From Acinetobacter nectaris CIP 110549 (GTDB lineage Bacteria > Pseudomonadota > Gammaproteobacteria > Pseudomonadales > Moraxellaceae), in assembly GCF_000488215.1 (NCBI RefSeq), contig NZ_KI530712.1, forward strand, positions 1,058,881 through 1,122,880: DNA of 64,000 nucleotides, in the 5' to 3' direction. Both the position numbers and the translations under genes were made by a program. Shown in pieces: positions 18,838 through 28,126 of the stretch. The notes below the pieces were generated by a model that was given only the letters and a program-made list of their open reading frames with translations, was not told the origin of the DNA and did not search any database. How positions within the stretch are numbered: position 1 is the stretch's first letter; every line of letters begins with the position of its first letter.

Positions 18838-19944
18838 ATGATGAATGTTGCAATTATTGGTGCAGGCATTAATGGGTTAATGTCTGCACTAGAGCTTTCA
18901 GAGCAAGGAATTCAAGTTCATATTTATGACCAACAGCAAGCAGGTTTAGAAGCCTCTTGGGCCGGTGGTGGTATTCTTTCGCCTATGTATCCTTGGCGTT
19001 ACCCTCAAGCGGTCAATACCTTAGCTAAACATGCAAAATATCTTTATCATCAATGGAATGAAAAACTCTTTCCTATTACAGGAATAGATTTTCAAATACA
19101 GCAAACTGGTATGCTTATTTTTGACCATAACGACTTTGCTCAAGGTCTAGCATATGCTGAAAAATATAATGAACCGATGCAAAGATGTGAGAAGATCTCG
19201 CAATCTAAAATTAAAAATATCAACCCTCGTGTTTCCAAAAATTTACAAGAAGCAATATTTTTTCCTGAACTATCAAATATCAGAAATCCTCGTGTCCTTC
19301 AGTCTGTTATTAGATATCTTCAAAAACAGCCAAATGTACAATTTCACGAAAATATAAAAATTTCTAATTTAATACCTAACAAAGATGAAGTACATGCCAT
19401 TCAAGATCATAACCAAAATATATATTTCCATGACCATATTGTCATCGCAACAGGTGCTTGGAGTGCTGAGTGGTCAAAACAACTAAATATTCAACTGCCT
19501 GTTTATCCAATTCAAGGACAAATGGCATTATTTAAAACACCACCTCACTGGTTGCCCACAATGTGTATGAATAAGGTGATGTATCTTATTCCTCGTCAAG
19601 ATGGACATATTGTTTGCGGTTCAAGTATGAAGGATATTGGCTTTAATAAAGACACCTGTAATGATACCCAAAAAAATATCTTAGCGGCTTGCTTTGAGAT
19701 GATTCCTGAACTTCAAAAATTTCCTCTCATCAAAGCATGGACAGGCTTACGCCCAAGCTCCCCACATGGCATCCCATATATCGGTCAACTTCCGCATTTA
19801 AAAAATGTTTGGCTTAATACAGGGCACTTTAGAAATGGATTATGTATGGGTGCTGCTTCTGCACAGCTTTTAAGACAACACATGCTCTCTCAGCCCCTCA
19901 TTGAAGACCCTACTCCTTACTCACCAAACCAACTTTATATATGA
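18838..19944 (+). CDS. thiO: Glycine oxidase / FAD-dependent oxidoreductase ThiO
   Basis: This 368-residue DAO-family flavoprotein starts with the FAD dinucleotide fold (VAIIGAGINGLMSALELS). It is followed by the ThiO signature EASWAGGGILSPMYPWRY, the substrate part IQGQMALF and the C-terminal GLRPSSPHGIPYIG with the final GHFRNG motif. ThiO oxidises glycine to iminoglycine for the thiazole of thiamine. Two ATGs (18838, 18841) are adjacent and no clear ribosome site precedes them. Co-transcription with hemB, 9 nt upstream, is likely. Its 3' end overlaps the convergent neighbour by 10 bp. Confidence 0.87.
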   Translation: MMNVAIIGAGINGLMSALELSEQGIQVHIYDQQQAGLEASWAGGGILSPMYPWRYPQAVNTLAKHAKYLYHQWNEKLFPITGIDFQIQQTGMLIFDHNDFAQGLAYAEKYNEPMQRCEKISQSKIKNINPRVSKNLQEAIFFPELSNIRNPRVLQSVIRYLQKQPNVQFHENIKISNLIPNKDEVHAIQDHNQNIYFHDHIVIATGAWSAEWSKQLNIQLPVYPIQGQMALFKTPPHWLPTMCMNKVMYLIPRQDGHIVCGSSMKDIGFNKDTCNDTQKNILAACFEMIPELQKFPLIKAWTGLRPSSPHGIPYIGQLPHLKNVWLNTGHFRNGLCMGAASAQLLRQHMLSQPLIEDPTPYSPNQLYI

Positions 19945-20390
19945 CCAAACATTTTTATTGCCATTCGCTGTGCTTGTTTACCATAAAACCAAAAAGTAAC
20001 TGCATATAAAGGCATTGCTATTACAAAGAAAAATAAGGCACAGATAAATAATGTGGATGGCTGAAATAACATACCGATTGTATATTGCCAAATTTGAGGT
20101 TGGGAAAAAGAGGCCCAGAATAGACCAAGAAAAAAGCCTGTTAGGTTAAACAACCAAAAAATAATATTAAAAAAGATACTAAAACGATTTCTTTCAGTCT
20201 TTGTAGGTGCACGGCGTTGTTGCTTCAAAAAAATATATAAAACACCAATCATTGCAATAAGGTAGGGGAAAACCATCAGTACAAAAGCAAGGCTATTCGG
20301 TAAAATCGTTGCCAAAACCCCACTCACACAGGTTGTTAGAAAATAAAAGAGTAGAAACCATGCGTAATATTTCTTTAAAGATACGTTCAA
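19935..20390 (-). CDS. ABZJ_00895-family membrane protein
   Basis: This 151-residue protein has four hydrophobic helices (about 8-30, 33-54, 72-95 and 108-132) with a basic loop between the second and third (KQQRRAPTKTERNR). It resembles a small membrane family found in Acinetobacter and named after an A. baumannii locus; its function is unknown. The frame opens at TTG (20390), no in-frame ATG precedes the first helix and no clear ribosome site is seen, so the start is uncertain. It converges on thiO with a 10-bp overlap. Confidence 0.75.
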   Translation of the reverse strand: MNVSLKKYYAWFLLFYFLTTCVSGVLATILPNSLAFVLMVFPYLIAMIGVLYIFLKQQRRAPTKTERNRFSIFFNIIFWLFNLTGFFLGLFWASFSQPQIWQYTIGMLFQPSTLFICALFFFVIAMPLYAVTFWFYGKQAQRMAIKMFGHI

Positions 20391-20476
20391 AATAAGCCAA
20401 CTTTTAAATTTAATTATTTTTTAATTTTTTTTAATTTATTTGTCAACCTATTTCACATATGTCTCGTTATATAGAG

Positions 20477-20640
20477 TACAAGGCATGTCAAACCTAAATA
20501 GTAATAGTAAATATTTAGTGGCCTTTTGTCTGAGAGTAGCAACTCGGCTCGTCTTGGGTACTATAAAAATAACCCATTCATAAAGACTTTTTAAAGCCAA
20601 TGATTCTTCATCACTCGAATCATTGGCTTCATTTTTATAT
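20477..20640 (+). ncRNA. Candidate small RNA with intrinsic terminator
   Basis: This gene-free stretch holds a less AT-rich, structured core (about 20520-20560) with a CTGAG/CTCGG hairpin around 20530-20547. It ends in a clear intrinsic terminator with an 11-bp stem (20596-20606 with 20617-20627, GCCAATGATTC/GAATCATTGGC) followed by a T-rich tail. No coding frame explains it. The upstream promoter is not clear: TTGTCA at 20440 and TATATA at 20468 are spaced too far apart. Its 5' end and any known family are unresolved. Confidence 0.5.
20596..20636 (+). terminator. Intrinsic terminator of the candidate small RNA
   Basis: An 11-bp perfect stem (20596-20606 with 20617-20627) and 10-nt loop are followed by TTCATTTTTAT. 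No plus-strand protein gene lies before it except thiO, 650 nt away beyond a convergent gene. Confidence 0.82.
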
Positions 20641-20963
20641 ATCTTAAAAAAAATATAAATTTGGCTTACATATCCTACATATTAAAATCGTAAATAAATA
20701 TAAAGATACTTTGATATCACAAATAGAAATATTCTTTTACTAGAAACCTAACACCAAAATATTTTCTAAAGCATAGCGATGAATATTAAATTTTGATTAA
20801 TTTTTTCATAATATAAAAATGATTAACTTAAGTCTCATCTAACTACTGTGATATGTATCTTAGATAATATAACTTGATATATTTCATCCATAAATAATTC
20901 ACATATTTCATTCAGTATAGCCTTATCAGGTTTCAACTTAACTCAACTATAGAGACTAACTCC

Positions 20964-21137
20964 ATGAAAAAACTTTTATCTGTATTAGCTTTAGGTCTTA
21001 CTGCAACAGCTTTCACTGCTACAGCAATGGCTGCACCTGCAACTCAGCCAGCACCTCATAAGCATCATGTAAAAAAAGCGCATCACAAAAAACACGCGCA
21101 TAAAAAACACCATCATGCAGCTAAAAAAGCAGCATAA
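20964..21137 (+). CDS. Exported His/Lys-rich small protein (acid-shock Asr-like)
   Basis: This 57-residue protein starts with a signal peptide (1-23, cleaved after AMA), and the mature 34 residues are nearly all His, Lys and Ala (HKHH, HHKKHAHKKHHH). It is short but convincing: an ATG, a textbook signal peptide and a strong terminator 10 nt after the stop. The composition resembles the acid-shock protein Asr of enterics, though much shorter. The His clusters could also bind metals in the periplasm. The function is inferred only from composition. Confidence 0.8.
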   Translation: MKKLLSVLALGLTATAFTATAMAAPATQPAPHKHHVKKAHHKKHAHKKHHHAAKKAA

Positions 21138-21146
21138 TTTTTAAAT

Positions 21147-21177
21147 AAAAAAGAGCCTAACTTAGGCTCTTTTTTTA
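21147..21177 (+). terminator. Terminator of the His/Lys-rich gene
   Basis: A 13-bp stem (21147-21159 with 21163-21175, core GAGCCTA/TAGGCTC) runs into seven T, starting 10 nt after the stop codon. Confidence 0.92.
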
Positions 21178-21255
21178 TGGTTGTCATTTTTATTTAATAA
21201 AAATAAGCTATTGTAGTAAACATATAATAAATAATTGCGCAAAATTTGAGATAAC

Positions 21256-21287
21256 AACCGACTAAGCAATTAGTCGGTTTATTTTTT
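21256..21287. terminator. Hairpin terminator before the OsmC gene end
   Basis: A 10-bp stem (21256-21265 with 21270-21279, AACCGACTAA/TTAGTCGGTT) with loop GCAA is followed on the plus strand by TATTTTTTT. It also lies just past the convergent OsmC stop, though its T run is poor in that direction. Confidence 0.75.
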
Positions 21288-21288
21288 T

Positions 21289-21762
21289 CTATTCAGCAAA
21301 ATTAAATAGTGGTTTACAAAAAATTGGGAAATTAACAGAGTTAGCAACCATACACTCATGATGCGCAGTGTCATGTAATTCCTTGGCGAGTGCTAAATTA
21401 GCACCTTGCTTTAAGGTAATTCTTGGATTTAAACACACCTCTTTAATATGCCCTCTTTTCGTTGGGTGATGGTCTTCCATTTCACCTTCTGCATCATCTT
21501 CATATGCAATGACATGAACACCATTTACCGCACATAAATGCAAATACCAGAGTTTATGACATGCAGATGCAGCAGCAACCATTAAGTCTTCAGGATTCCA
21601 TCTGGTTTTATCGCCCAAATATGCAGGATCTGCCGAACCTAAAATGGTTGGTTTATGTGGATGTGTAATTTGAAAATCTCTTTGATAGCTGTCATAAGAG
21701 GCCGTCCCTTGACCCAAGTTTCCATCCCAAATCACAGAAACGTTATAATAATGAGTTGTCAT
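21289..21762 (-). CDS. OsmC/Ohr-family peroxidase-like protein
   Basis: This 157-residue protein has the OsmC fold. WNPEDLMVAAASACHKLWYL carries the first reactive Cys and HHECMVANSVNFP the second. OsmC/Ohr proteins reduce organic hydroperoxides through this Cys pair, usually with a lipoyl or thiol donor. The WDGNLGQGTASYDSY start and the pattern of the central region fit the OsmC/YhfA-like subgroup rather than classical Ohr. The ATG at 21762 is supported by the family start. It stands alone, divergent from sbcD. Confidence 0.85.
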   Translation of the reverse strand: MTTHYYNVSVIWDGNLGQGTASYDSYQRDFQITHPHKPTILGSADPAYLGDKTRWNPEDLMVAAASACHKLWYLHLCAVNGVHVIAYEDDAEGEMEDHHPTKRGHIKEVCLNPRITLKQGANLALAKELHDTAHHECMVANSVNFPIFCKPLFNFAE

Positions 21763-21879
21763 GGCATTCTACTATTATTCTATTTTTTACAGTTATACCA
21801 TACCCTCTCTTAGAAATATTCAATATTTAAACAAACTCTGTTAAATTAACCTTGCTAGCATCTAAAACAAGAGTAACTC

Positions 21880-23145
21880 ATGGCTGTACATTTTTTTCAT
21901 ACTTCTGACTGGCATTTGGGACAACTTTTTCACAATTACTCCCGCCATTTGGAGCATGAAAAATTCTTAACGTGGTTGCTTCAAGAAATTGGTGACAAAC
22001 AGCCCCATGCGCTACTCATCGCAGGTGATATTTTCGATATCGTCAATCCATCTTCTGCCTCACAAAAACAGCTCTATCAATTCCTTGCAAATGCACATGA
22101 CATCGCACCACATCTGCAAATACTCATGATTGCAGGTAACCATGATTCAGGCTATCGCATTGAGCAGGTCGAGCCACTGCTGGCAAAATATAACGCCAAA
22201 GCAGTCGGTATTATCCAATGGACTCAAGATAAAAAGCTCAATTTAGATCATCTCATTTTGCCCATCTACAACTCAGACCACGTTATTGTTGCTTGGTGTG
22301 TTGCCTTACCTTTTTTACGTCCTGCTGAAATTACAGGATTCAACGAACATACCCAAGACAACCAGTCTGCCATCTCTTATTTACATCAAACTTTAATAGA
22401 TGAAGCAAAACGGCGTAAAACAGATGAACAAGCGCTCATTGTCATGTCACATGCACATATGCAAGGGGGGCAAGAATCTGACTCAGAACGCTGTATCGTC
22501 ATTGGTCATCAAGATGCTCTTTCTACAGACCTTTTTAGTGAAGATGTCGACTATGTTGCTCTTGGGCATTTGCATAAACCACAAAAAGTAGGCAATGAAT
22601 ATATTCGTTATAGTGGCGCTCCTATCCCACTCTCATTTAGTGAATTAAACTATAAACATCAAGTTTTAAATGTTCATATCCATCCTAACAAAAACATTTC
22701 AGAAAAAATTCAATATGAAAAACTCATCATTCCAAGATCAATTGCACTACATGCAATCAAAGGTGAGCTTCAAGATGTTTTCAAAAAATTAGAACAGTTA
22801 CCAGATGAGGGTGCTTTACCCATTGATGAACGGGAGTTTGTAGATATTGAATACTATAGTCATACTCCACCCCCGCTTAACTTACGCCAACAAATTGAAG
22901 ATGCATTGCCAAAACAACGGTATCGAATTACCCGTATTGTTCGTAAACCTGTCACACGTGCAGATACCGATGATTCATCCATTTCTAAAATTGATTTAGC
23001 ACCACCAACACCTGAAAACTTATTTGAACAGATTTGGGAAAGCATGGGCTATCAACAAGATACTCAAGTGAAAGAAGACTTTTTAACACTCCTCCATGAA
23101 GCTGAAGAAATACAGCACAAAAACACAACGTCAAATGAAGGATAA
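21880..23145 (+). CDS. sbcD: Exonuclease SbcD (Mre11-like nuclease subunit)
   Basis: This 421-residue calcineurin-like phosphoesterase has the metal-site motifs TSDWHLGQ, AGDIFD, IAGNHDSG, SHAHMQGG and GHLHKPQ, and so looks active. With SbcC it forms the Mre11-Rad50-type complex that cuts hairpins and protein-blocked DNA ends. AAGAG precedes the ATG. The C-terminal 100 residues form the capping domain and tail, and sbcC starts 3 nt after the stop. Confidence 0.95.
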   Translation: MAVHFFHTSDWHLGQLFHNYSRHLEHEKFLTWLLQEIGDKQPHALLIAGDIFDIVNPSSASQKQLYQFLANAHDIAPHLQILMIAGNHDSGYRIEQVEPLLAKYNAKAVGIIQWTQDKKLNLDHLILPIYNSDHVIVAWCVALPFLRPAEITGFNEHTQDNQSAISYLHQTLIDEAKRRKTDEQALIVMSHAHMQGGQESDSERCIVIGHQDALSTDLFSEDVDYVALGHLHKPQKVGNEYIRYSGAPIPLSFSELNYKHQVLNVHIHPNKNISEKIQYEKLIIPRSIALHAIKGELQDVFKKLEQLPDEGALPIDEREFVDIEYYSHTPPPLNLRQQIEDALPKQRYRITRIVRKPVTRADTDDSSISKIDLAPPTPENLFEQIWESMGYQQDTQVKEDFLTLLHEAEEIQHKNTTSNEG

Positions 23146-23148
23146 CTC

Positions 23149-26100
23149 ATGAAAATATTGTGCTTACGCTTAAGTAATTTGGCTTCTATTGCAGGAGAAC
23201 ATTGCATTGATTTTGAATCTGAACCTCTAGCCAATGCAGGACTTATTGCCATTACAGGAAAAACAGGTGCAGGTAAATCAACCCTACTTGACGCAATGTG
23301 CTTGGCTTTATTCGACCAGATTCCTCGCTTAAATGGCGCATTAGGCAGTTTGACCGATGTTAGTGGTCAGGATATTTCCATTAAAGATACCAAACATATT
23401 TTACGGCGTGGTGCAATTAGTGGATTTTCAGAGGTAGAGTTTATTGCACTTGATCAAAAAAGATATCGTGCGCGTTGGGATATTCGACGCTCATATAAAA
23501 AACTCACAGGCAATTTAAAAGTCGACCGATCTATCACACGTTTAGAAGATAATCGTGTGCTTACACAAAAAATTTCCGAATGTACACCATGCATCCAATC
23601 ACTCATTGGATTAAGCTTTGAGCAGTTTACGCGTGCGGTTCTACTTGCCCAATCTGAAGTTGGCGCATTCTTAAAAGCAAAAGATCATGAACGTGCAGCC
23701 TTACTTGAATATCTAACCAACTCGAATATTTTTAGCTTAGTTAGCCAACGTGCTTTTGAAAAAACCAAAGAAATAAAAATCGAACTCGATAAAAAACAAG
23801 AATTTTCACAACACATTCAACTGCTTTCTACGGAAGAGGTTGAAATGTTTGAACAAAACAAAGAGACGTTTGAAGAAAAAATTAAATATATTCAACAACA
23901 ACAGCAACAGCTTGAACATGCACAACAATGGCAAGATGAAGCCCAACGCTTAGAACAAGAGATTAATCAGCAACAGCTTATATCCACCCAAATTGAGCAA
24001 GAAAAGCACCAACTTGCTCAACAGAAACAACAGCTAGAACATTTAGATACGTTTGCTGAAATACGTAATAGTTACCAAGAGCAAATCACTGCAAAGCAGC
24101 AGCAAACCCATTTTGAACAACAGCTTCAAGTACACACAAAACAGTTTGATCTCACCAAAACCCGTTTTACTGCACAACAGCAACAGCGCCAAACCTGTGA
24201 AAATGACATTGCAACCTATGAACAAAAGCTAGAACAACTACAACCTGAGCTACAAAAAGGTTTTGAACTTGATGCTCAACGTGAGCACCATCTTACCCAA
24301 TATCAAAAAATACAAGATGAGCTTCATGAAAAAGTAAAGCTTCAAGCCAAGCAAATGGAAGCACTCAATCATATAGATGCTGAAGAAAAAGAACTTTTAT
24401 CAAAAAAAGAGCATATTGAAACCAATATTTCAAAATATCAGTTTTTATCAAAACTTGCGGAAGAACCTAAGGCAAATATAGATAAGCTGCATCATATCCA
24501 AATGCTTTGGCAGCAAATCCATCATGCTCAATCAGAAGATTTTAAGATTGATATCTTCAAAAATACATATCAATCTCGCTGTAAAGAGATTGAGAGCCAA
24601 ATCAAGCAATATGGTTCTTTAGAGCAATTCGAAGAAAACCATCAGATATTACGAGAACGACAACGTGTAGCTGAACAGCTTGATCAACAGCTCACACAAT
24701 ATAGTGATAAAAAACAATTACTGTTAGAACAGCAAGAAAGTCTAAAACAGCAACAACAAACATTTCAGCATGCATCGAGTGAGGTACAAAAATATCAGCA
24801 TGCTTTTAGAATTGCTGAAAAAGAATTACAGACGCTACAAAAAATGATTAATGAACAAAAACTGCTTCAATCTGAACACATCACTGCCCTACGTGATGCT
24901 TTAAAAACAGATGAGTCCTGTCCTGTATGTGGAAGCAAAGACCACCCTTTTGTAGAGAAAAAAGTCCTTTTAGAACAGGCTATGCAAAGTATTCATCAAC
25001 ACCAAGAAGAAGAACAGCAGAATATAAAAGATACTGCATTTGCAAATTGGCAAGCGAGTCAACAAAAATATGCTCGATTAGAAAGTCACATTGAACATTT
25101 AAATCACACTATTGCTCAAACACAACAAGAACAAACGGTATCTTGGCATCAAATTGAGCAAATATTAAAACAAACAACCTTCAACTTTTCTTTAGAGCAG
25201 TTATCTGTCTCACTTAATAATGAAATGGATCTGCTTAAAAAGTCCATACAGAATGACCATGAAAAATATCTCAAAAACGATCAGATTATTAAATCGCTGA
25301 AGCAACAACTTAAACAGCAATCGCAAGAAAAAGAATGTATAGACCATATTGAAGCATTCGAAAAACTGACATCATTTATTCTTGAATATATTTGCGATGA
25401 AGATGAAAAATCTCAGTGGAAAATGCAACCCTCCCTATGCATCGATCGCTATATTCAAGGCGTAAAACAGCTTACTCAAGCAGAGAATGATCGCCAAAAA
25501 CTTGTACAGCAACTTGAAAATATACAACATAGAAAACAGCAACAGCAGCTTGAATATTCAATGCTCGCCACACAATATACGGCACTCGAAGAAACTCTAA
25601 AGGACACAAAGCAAAAAGGTTTACATATTCGAGAACAAATAGACCAGCTCATTCAACAGCATACGAATGATGCATTCACCACAGTGAGTGCATGGCAGTC
25701 TGCTCTATATGCTCATAAAAACCAATTACATGCAAAATATCAGACTGTCAAAGAACACTTTTCACAGATTGAACAGCAATACCATACCGAACAAACTACA
25801 CTGAATACGCTTCGACAGAGTGTAGACATGTGGCAGTCTTATGCACAAGAACATGCTCATAAACAAGAACAATGGAAAAGCAATCATCCTCTATTTACCC
25901 AAATTTTAATTCAAGCATGCCTAGAGACCACCACGGCGGATATTCAACAACTCAGACAACATGTTCAACATACTGAGCAACAGCATATTCGACATGAAAC
26001 AGCATGCCACCAAACTCAACAGAACTATTTACTACATCAACAGAAAAAACCACAATGCCATTTAGATGAGTTAGAAAAACATCTGCAAGAAAACCAACAG

Positions 26101-26721
26101 CTTCTTCAAGAAGTTCGCCTTGCACGCGATGAAATTAATGCCAAGCTCATGAGTAATCAACATGCCAAAGCACAACAACAGCACTATGCAAAAGACATTG
26201 AGCAACTTCAACAACAAGTAAATCGCTGGGGTAAAATTTCTGAGCTGATTGGCAGTAAAGATGGGGCAAAATTCAGACGTATTGCTCAAGAGCATCATTT
26301 AGATATTTTAATTGAATATGCCAACCAACAATTACAACCTCTTTCTACACGCTATGCACTTAAGCGTATCGAGAATAGTTTAGGACTCGCCATCATTGAC
26401 CATGAAATGAACAGTGAGGTTCGCCCCGTTCTCTCATTGTCAGGTGGTGAAACCTTTCTTGTATCACTCGCGCTCGCACTTGCCATTGCCAATATGGCAT
26501 CAGGCGCGATGCGGTTAGAGTCATTATTTATAGATGAAGGTTTTGGAACACTTGACCCCTCTTCTTTGCATATTGTTATGGATGCTTTAGATCGACTGCA
26601 AAGCCAAGGTCGAAAAGTCATTCTCATTTCACATGTACAAGAAATGCATGAGCGCATTCCTGTACAAGTACAAGTGAAATCAATTGGGTCAGGAACCAGT
26701 CAGATTCAAGTGATTGGCTAG
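23149..26721 (+). CDS. sbcC: Exonuclease SbcC (Rad50-like ATPase subunit)
   Basis: This 1190-residue SMC-like protein has the N-terminal Walker A GKTGAGKST (about 37-45) and two very long Gln-rich coiled-coil arms. The zinc hook CPVC is at 591-594. The C-terminal ATPase part has the signature LSLSGGETF and the Walker B LFIDEGFGTLDPSS. It binds SbcD and uses ATP to open DNA ends for the nuclease. The arms contain so many CAA/CAG codons that the DNA looks repetitive, but the protein is intact. It ends with a 4-bp overlap with the convergent MFS gene. Confidence 0.95.
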   Translation: MKILCLRLSNLASIAGEHCIDFESEPLANAGLIAITGKTGAGKSTLLDAMCLALFDQIPRLNGALGSLTDVSGQDISIKDTKHILRRGAISGFSEVEFIALDQKRYRARWDIRRSYKKLTGNLKVDRSITRLEDNRVLTQKISECTPCIQSLIGLSFEQFTRAVLLAQSEVGAFLKAKDHERAALLEYLTNSNIFSLVSQRAFEKTKEIKIELDKKQEFSQHIQLLSTEEVEMFEQNKETFEEKIKYIQQQQQQLEHAQQWQDEAQRLEQEINQQQLISTQIEQEKHQLAQQKQQLEHLDTFAEIRNSYQEQITAKQQQTHFEQQLQVHTKQFDLTKTRFTAQQQQRQTCENDIATYEQKLEQLQPELQKGFELDAQREHHLTQYQKIQDELHEKVKLQAKQMEALNHIDAEEKELLSKKEHIETNISKYQFLSKLAEEPKANIDKLHHIQMLWQQIHHAQSEDFKIDIFKNTYQSRCKEIESQIKQYGSLEQFEENHQILRERQRVAEQLDQQLTQYSDKKQLLLEQQESLKQQQQTFQHASSEVQKYQHAFRIAEKELQTLQKMINEQKLLQSEHITALRDALKTDESCPVCGSKDHPFVEKKVLLEQAMQSIHQHQEEEQQNIKDTAFANWQASQQKYARLESHIEHLNHTIAQTQQEQTVSWHQIEQILKQTTFNFSLEQLSVSLNNEMDLLKKSIQNDHEKYLKNDQIIKSLKQQLKQQSQEKECIDHIEAFEKLTSFILEYICDEDEKSQWKMQPSLCIDRYIQGVKQLTQAENDRQKLVQQLENIQHRKQQQQLEYSMLATQYTALEETLKDTKQKGLHIREQIDQLIQQHTNDAFTTVSAWQSALYAHKNQLHAKYQTVKEHFSQIEQQYHTEQTTLNTLRQSVDMWQSYAQEHAHKQEQWKSNHPLFTQILIQACLETTTADIQQLRQHVQHTEQQHIRHETACHQTQQNYLLHQQKKPQCHLDELEKHLQENQQLLQEVRLARDEINAKLMSNQHAKAQQQHYAKDIEQLQQQVNRWGKISELIGSKDGAKFRRIAQEHHLDILIEYANQQLQPLSTRYALKRIENSLGLAIIDHEMNSEVRPVLSLSGGETFLVSLALALAIANMASGAMRLESLFIDEGFGTLDPSSLHIVMDALDRLQSQGRKVILISHVQEMHERIPVQVQVKSIGSGTSQIQVIG

Positions 26722-28115
26722 ATTGTAGGTCGATGACCACTCACACTGTCGCCTGCATTTTTAGCAAGGCGATAGGCATCCCATAAAGAAAGTAGTGAAA
26801 CAACAGCCACAATGATAAAGGTGGCTTGAAAGTCAATGAGTTCTGCATGCGCCACATGCCCATTAAAATACATTGCGGTACGTAAAATAAGTGCAGCAAG
26901 TGCCACACCAACACCTAAACTGATTTGAAAGAATAAACTAAATTGAGTTGCGGCATATCTTTTGTCTTTTGGCAAAATATCGGCAAAGCTCAAACTGTTA
27001 TAACACGTAAATTGTAATGAACGGCTCAAACCACTAATAAACATCAGTAATATCATAACACCCCATGGTGTTGTTGGTGTAAATACAGCAGTACTGGCAA
27101 TAGTAAGAGCACCGATGACACCATTCACGATAAGAATTTTTCTGAATCCAAAATATCTCATCAATTGGGTTGTAAATGGTTTCATGGCTAAGTTACCCAC
27201 AAAGACCGTTAAAACCAACAGCCCTGCTTGCAAAGCACTCAATCCAAATGCCAACTGAAACAACAGTGGTAGTAAGAACGGAATCGCACTCATTGCTACT
27301 CTAAAAATAGAACCACCAATGATACTGACAGAAAAGGTTTTTTCTTTAAAAGCATCAAATTTAAGCAATGGCTGCTCAACTCGCTTCATATAAAAAACTG
27401 CGCAAATAAAAGTAAAAAGACCAAACAACCCAAGCAATAAATAAGGCAATATATTATCAAGCTGCTTTCCGAGTTGTTCCATGGCGTACATAATACTTAG
27501 ACAGGAGATTGCCAATAAAAGAAACCCAATAAAGTCAAACTTGCCTATTTCATTATTTTTGGTGTTTTCAATAAGGCGATAACTTGCATATATTGCAGCG
27601 AGCCCTAAAGGGATATTGATATAAAAAATCCATTGCCATGTGGTATGCATCACAATAAAACCACCCAAGGCAGGGCCAATAATTGGAGCAACCAATCCCG
27701 GCCACGTAATATAAGCAATGGCTTGAACCAATTCAGTTTTTGGTGCTTTACGAATCACCACCAAACGTCCAACAGGTACCATCATGGCACCGCCAATACC
27801 TTGAAGTACTCTCGAGAAAATAAAAGTTTCGAGGCTTGTACTGAGCCCACATAAAATAGAAGCAAGCGTAAAAAGCAGTACGGCGCTCATAAAAATGGTT
27901 CGTGCGCCAAAACGGTCTGCTAACCAACCACTTATTGGAATAAAGGTCGCAACAGCCAATAAATATGCACTAATTCCAATATTCAAATCGATTGGCATGA
28001 CGTTAAATGTCTGAGCCATCGTGGGCAAAGCAGTTACAATAATCGTGGCGTCTAGGTTTTCCATAAAAAACGTAAGCGCCACAAGAAGTGCAATATGTTT
28101 GGTTTGACGTTGCAC
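26718..28115 (-). CDS. DHA2-family MFS transporter (HsrA/MdtD-like)
   Basis: This 465-residue protein has about 14 membrane helices. The start FFMENLDATIIVTALPTMAQ is the DHA2 motif, followed by GWLADRFGARTIF and GPALGGFIVMHTTWQWIFYINIPLG. It probably exports drugs or metabolites with protons; HsrA/MdtD is the closest type. It starts at GTG (28115) with a strong AAGGGA ribosome site 7 nt before it and no better ATG. It follows yggS with an 11-nt gap, so the two are co-transcribed. Confidence 0.88.
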   Translation of the reverse strand: MQRQTKHIALLVALTFFMENLDATIIVTALPTMAQTFNVMPIDLNIGISAYLLAVATFIPISGWLADRFGARTIFMSAVLLFTLASILCGLSTSLETFIFSRVLQGIGGAMMVPVGRLVVIRKAPKTELVQAIAYITWPGLVAPIIGPALGGFIVMHTTWQWIFYINIPLGLAAIYASYRLIENTKNNEIGKFDFIGFLLLAISCLSIMYAMEQLGKQLDNILPYLLLGLFGLFTFICAVFYMKRVEQPLLKFDAFKEKTFSVSIIGGSIFRVAMSAIPFLLPLLFQLAFGLSALQAGLLVLTVFVGNLAMKPFTTQLMRYFGFRKILIVNGVIGALTIASTAVFTPTTPWGVMILLMFISGLSRSLQFTCYNSLSFADILPKDKRYAATQFSLFFQISLGVGVALAALILRTAMYFNGHVAHAELIDFQATFIIVAVVSLLSLWDAYRLAKNAGDSVSGHRPTI

Positions 28116-28126
28116 CTTAAATTCCC

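Noticed and set aside
23880..26200. Apparent CAA/CAG repeat tract
   Set aside because: It is coding sequence for the Gln-rich coiled coils of SbcC, not a DNA repeat array.
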